DNA of 64,000 nt from Minwuia sp. (GTDB lineage: Bacteria; Pseudomonadota; Alphaproteobacteria; Minwuiales; Minwuiaceae). Under the pieces are notes generated by a model that ran no database searches, had not been told where the DNA came from, and saw only the letters and a program-made list of their open reading frames with translations. The position numbers and the translations under genes were made by a program. The stretch covers positions 29,669-93,668 of the forward strand of contig JARGNO010000004.1 of the NCBI GenBank assembly GCA_029213165.1. The letters run 5' to 3'. Below, piece after piece: positions 63,154-64,000 of the stretch; within the stretch, counting starts at the first letter, position 1, and each line of letters opens with the position of its first letter.

Positions 63154-64000
63154 ATGCGATCAGGGACACTTGTCCTGGCTGCAGCATTGGTGGCATTGCC
63201 AATGGCGATTGCACCTGCGGGGCTGCTGGCGGCGCCGGGGGAGATCATTCGGCTGGCCCAGGAAGATGCTGTCGCCAAGCCTGCGCCACAGAAGCCCGCG
63301 CCGCCGCCAACGCAGTTCATTCCCATTGCGGCCTACTGGACAGGTCCCTACGCCGCGGGTGGTTCCGCCTTTGGTGATGGCATGGCGGACTACTACCGGC
63401 TGCTCAACGAGCGTGACGGGGGCATCAATGGCGTCAAGCTGCGTTGGGAGAAGTGCGAGACAGCCTACAAGGCGGAGCGTGTCGTTGCCTGCTATGAAAA
63501 GCTGAAGAAGACCGGCACCAGCGGCATGCCGTTCTTTCACCCGCTCTCCACCGACGCGACCTATGCGCTGGTCGAGCAGGGCAGGGCCGACCAGATTCCG
63601 ATCATCACCATGGGTTACGGGCGTGCGGATGGCTCGGATGGCCGGGTCTTCCCCTATCTGTTTCCCGCCATCACCAGCTACTGGAGCCAGTCAACGGCGG
63701 AGGTCCGTTTCATCGGCCAGCTCGAAGGCGGCATGGAGAAGCTGGAAGGCCTGAAGATCGCCAACGTTCACCATGATTCCGCCTACGGGAAGGAAACCAT
63801 CCCCGTCCTGGAACGGCAGGCGCAGAAGTACGGCTTCGAGTTCAGGAATTTTCCGGTCGCCCACCCCGGCCTGGATCAGAAGTCGATCTGGCTGCAGGTC
63901 GCGCGGCAGTACAAGCCGGATTACGTGATCCTGCGTGGCTGGGGCGTGATGAACCCCATGGCACTGAAGGAGGCGCGCCGGGTCAAGTTTCCTGCGAACC
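63154..64000 (+). CDS. LivK-type ABC transporter substrate-binding protein (cut by window end)
   Basis: 282 residues are visible and no stop is reached. ATG 63154 has GGGGAGAG upstream. Signal peptide MRSGTLVLAAALVALPMAIA, then a Pro/Lys linker (PAPQKPAPPPTQ). The mature region has PIAAYWTGPYAAGGSAFGDG, ERDGGINGVKLRWE and ITMGYGRADGSDGRVFPYLF, matching type 1 periplasmic binding proteins for branched-chain amino acids or related amides. Permease genes probably lie downstream of the window. Confidence 0.88.
   Translation, partial: MRSGTLVLAAALVALPMAIAPAGLLAAPGEIIRLAQEDAVAKPAPQKPAPPPTQFIPIAAYWTGPYAAGGSAFGDGMADYYRLLNERDGGINGVKLRWEKCETAYKAERVVACYEKLKKTGTSGMPFFHPLSTDATYALVEQGRADQIPIITMGYGRADGSDGRVFPYLFPAITSYWSQSTAEVRFIGQLEGGMEKLEGLKIANVHHDSAYGKETIPVLERQAQKYGFEFRNFPVAHPGLDQKSIWLQVARQYKPDYVILRGWGVMNPMALKEARRVKFPAN

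Overview
This is a GC-rich chromosomal window with no sign of prophage, plasmid, insertion sequence, CRISPR array, rRNA or tRNA. The gene families suggest an alphaproteobacterium, probably a free-living heterotroph of the Rhodospirillales type: a lgt-midA-pgeF string, an etfB-etfA-hbd string, a phasin, a TorF-type porin, ATP-dependent PEP carboxykinase and several CoA-dependent catabolic operons. The assignment rests on gene content only.

Region by region. 1-5.5 kb: grpE, pckA, mgtE, a phasin and a porin, with clear terminators. 5.9-9.2 kb: an almost purely repetitive helical protein translationally coupled to a soluble tandem-GAF adenylate cyclase. 9.2-20.8 kb: two transporters, a DUF2330 protein, lgt-midA-pgeF, a creatinase/DoeA-like protein, a lipoprotein, then prs, rplY, pth and ychF. 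20.9-27.8 kb: three tightly packed genes for a transglutaminase-DUF2126 protein, a circularly permuted ATP-grasp/alpha-E fusion and a second transglutaminase, an uncharacterised peptide-ligation or amide-chemistry system. 27.9-33.7 kb (minus strand): a six-gene CoA-ligase operon with its own MarR regulator, a palindromic operator candidate and an unusual old-yellow-enzyme/fibronectin-III fusion. 33.8-39.6 kb: rRNA/tRNA methyltransferase family protein, thioesterase, purD, small proteins, a glycerophosphodiesterase, RidA and an orphan BMP-family binding protein. 39.6-42.4 kb: a large palindromic intergenic element, then hbd-etfA-etfB. 43-49 kb: gltBD. 49.3-60.9 kb (minus strand): a long run of accessory catabolic genes (two SDRs, a TRAP transporter, two class III CoA-transferases, a 3-hydroxyisobutyrate-dehydrogenase-like protein, a Baeyer-Villiger-type monooxygenase, a class IV aminotransferase). 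61-64 kb: pyrD, an EamA exporter and the start of a LivK-type binding protein cut by the window end.

How the parts fit: phasin, hbd, ETF and the many acyl-CoA enzymes point to a storage-polymer and acyl-CoA-centred metabolism. A recurring TTGTGC-N3-GCAC-like dyad lies upstream of the phasin and etfB, with looser variants upstream of the porin, the transglutaminase cluster and pyrD; it may mark a shared regulator. The most interesting parts are the 36-residue-repeat protein with its cyclase, the transglutaminase/ATP-grasp/alpha-E cluster, the MarR-controlled operon with the OYE-FN3 fusion, and the 77-base hairpin near 39.6 kb.
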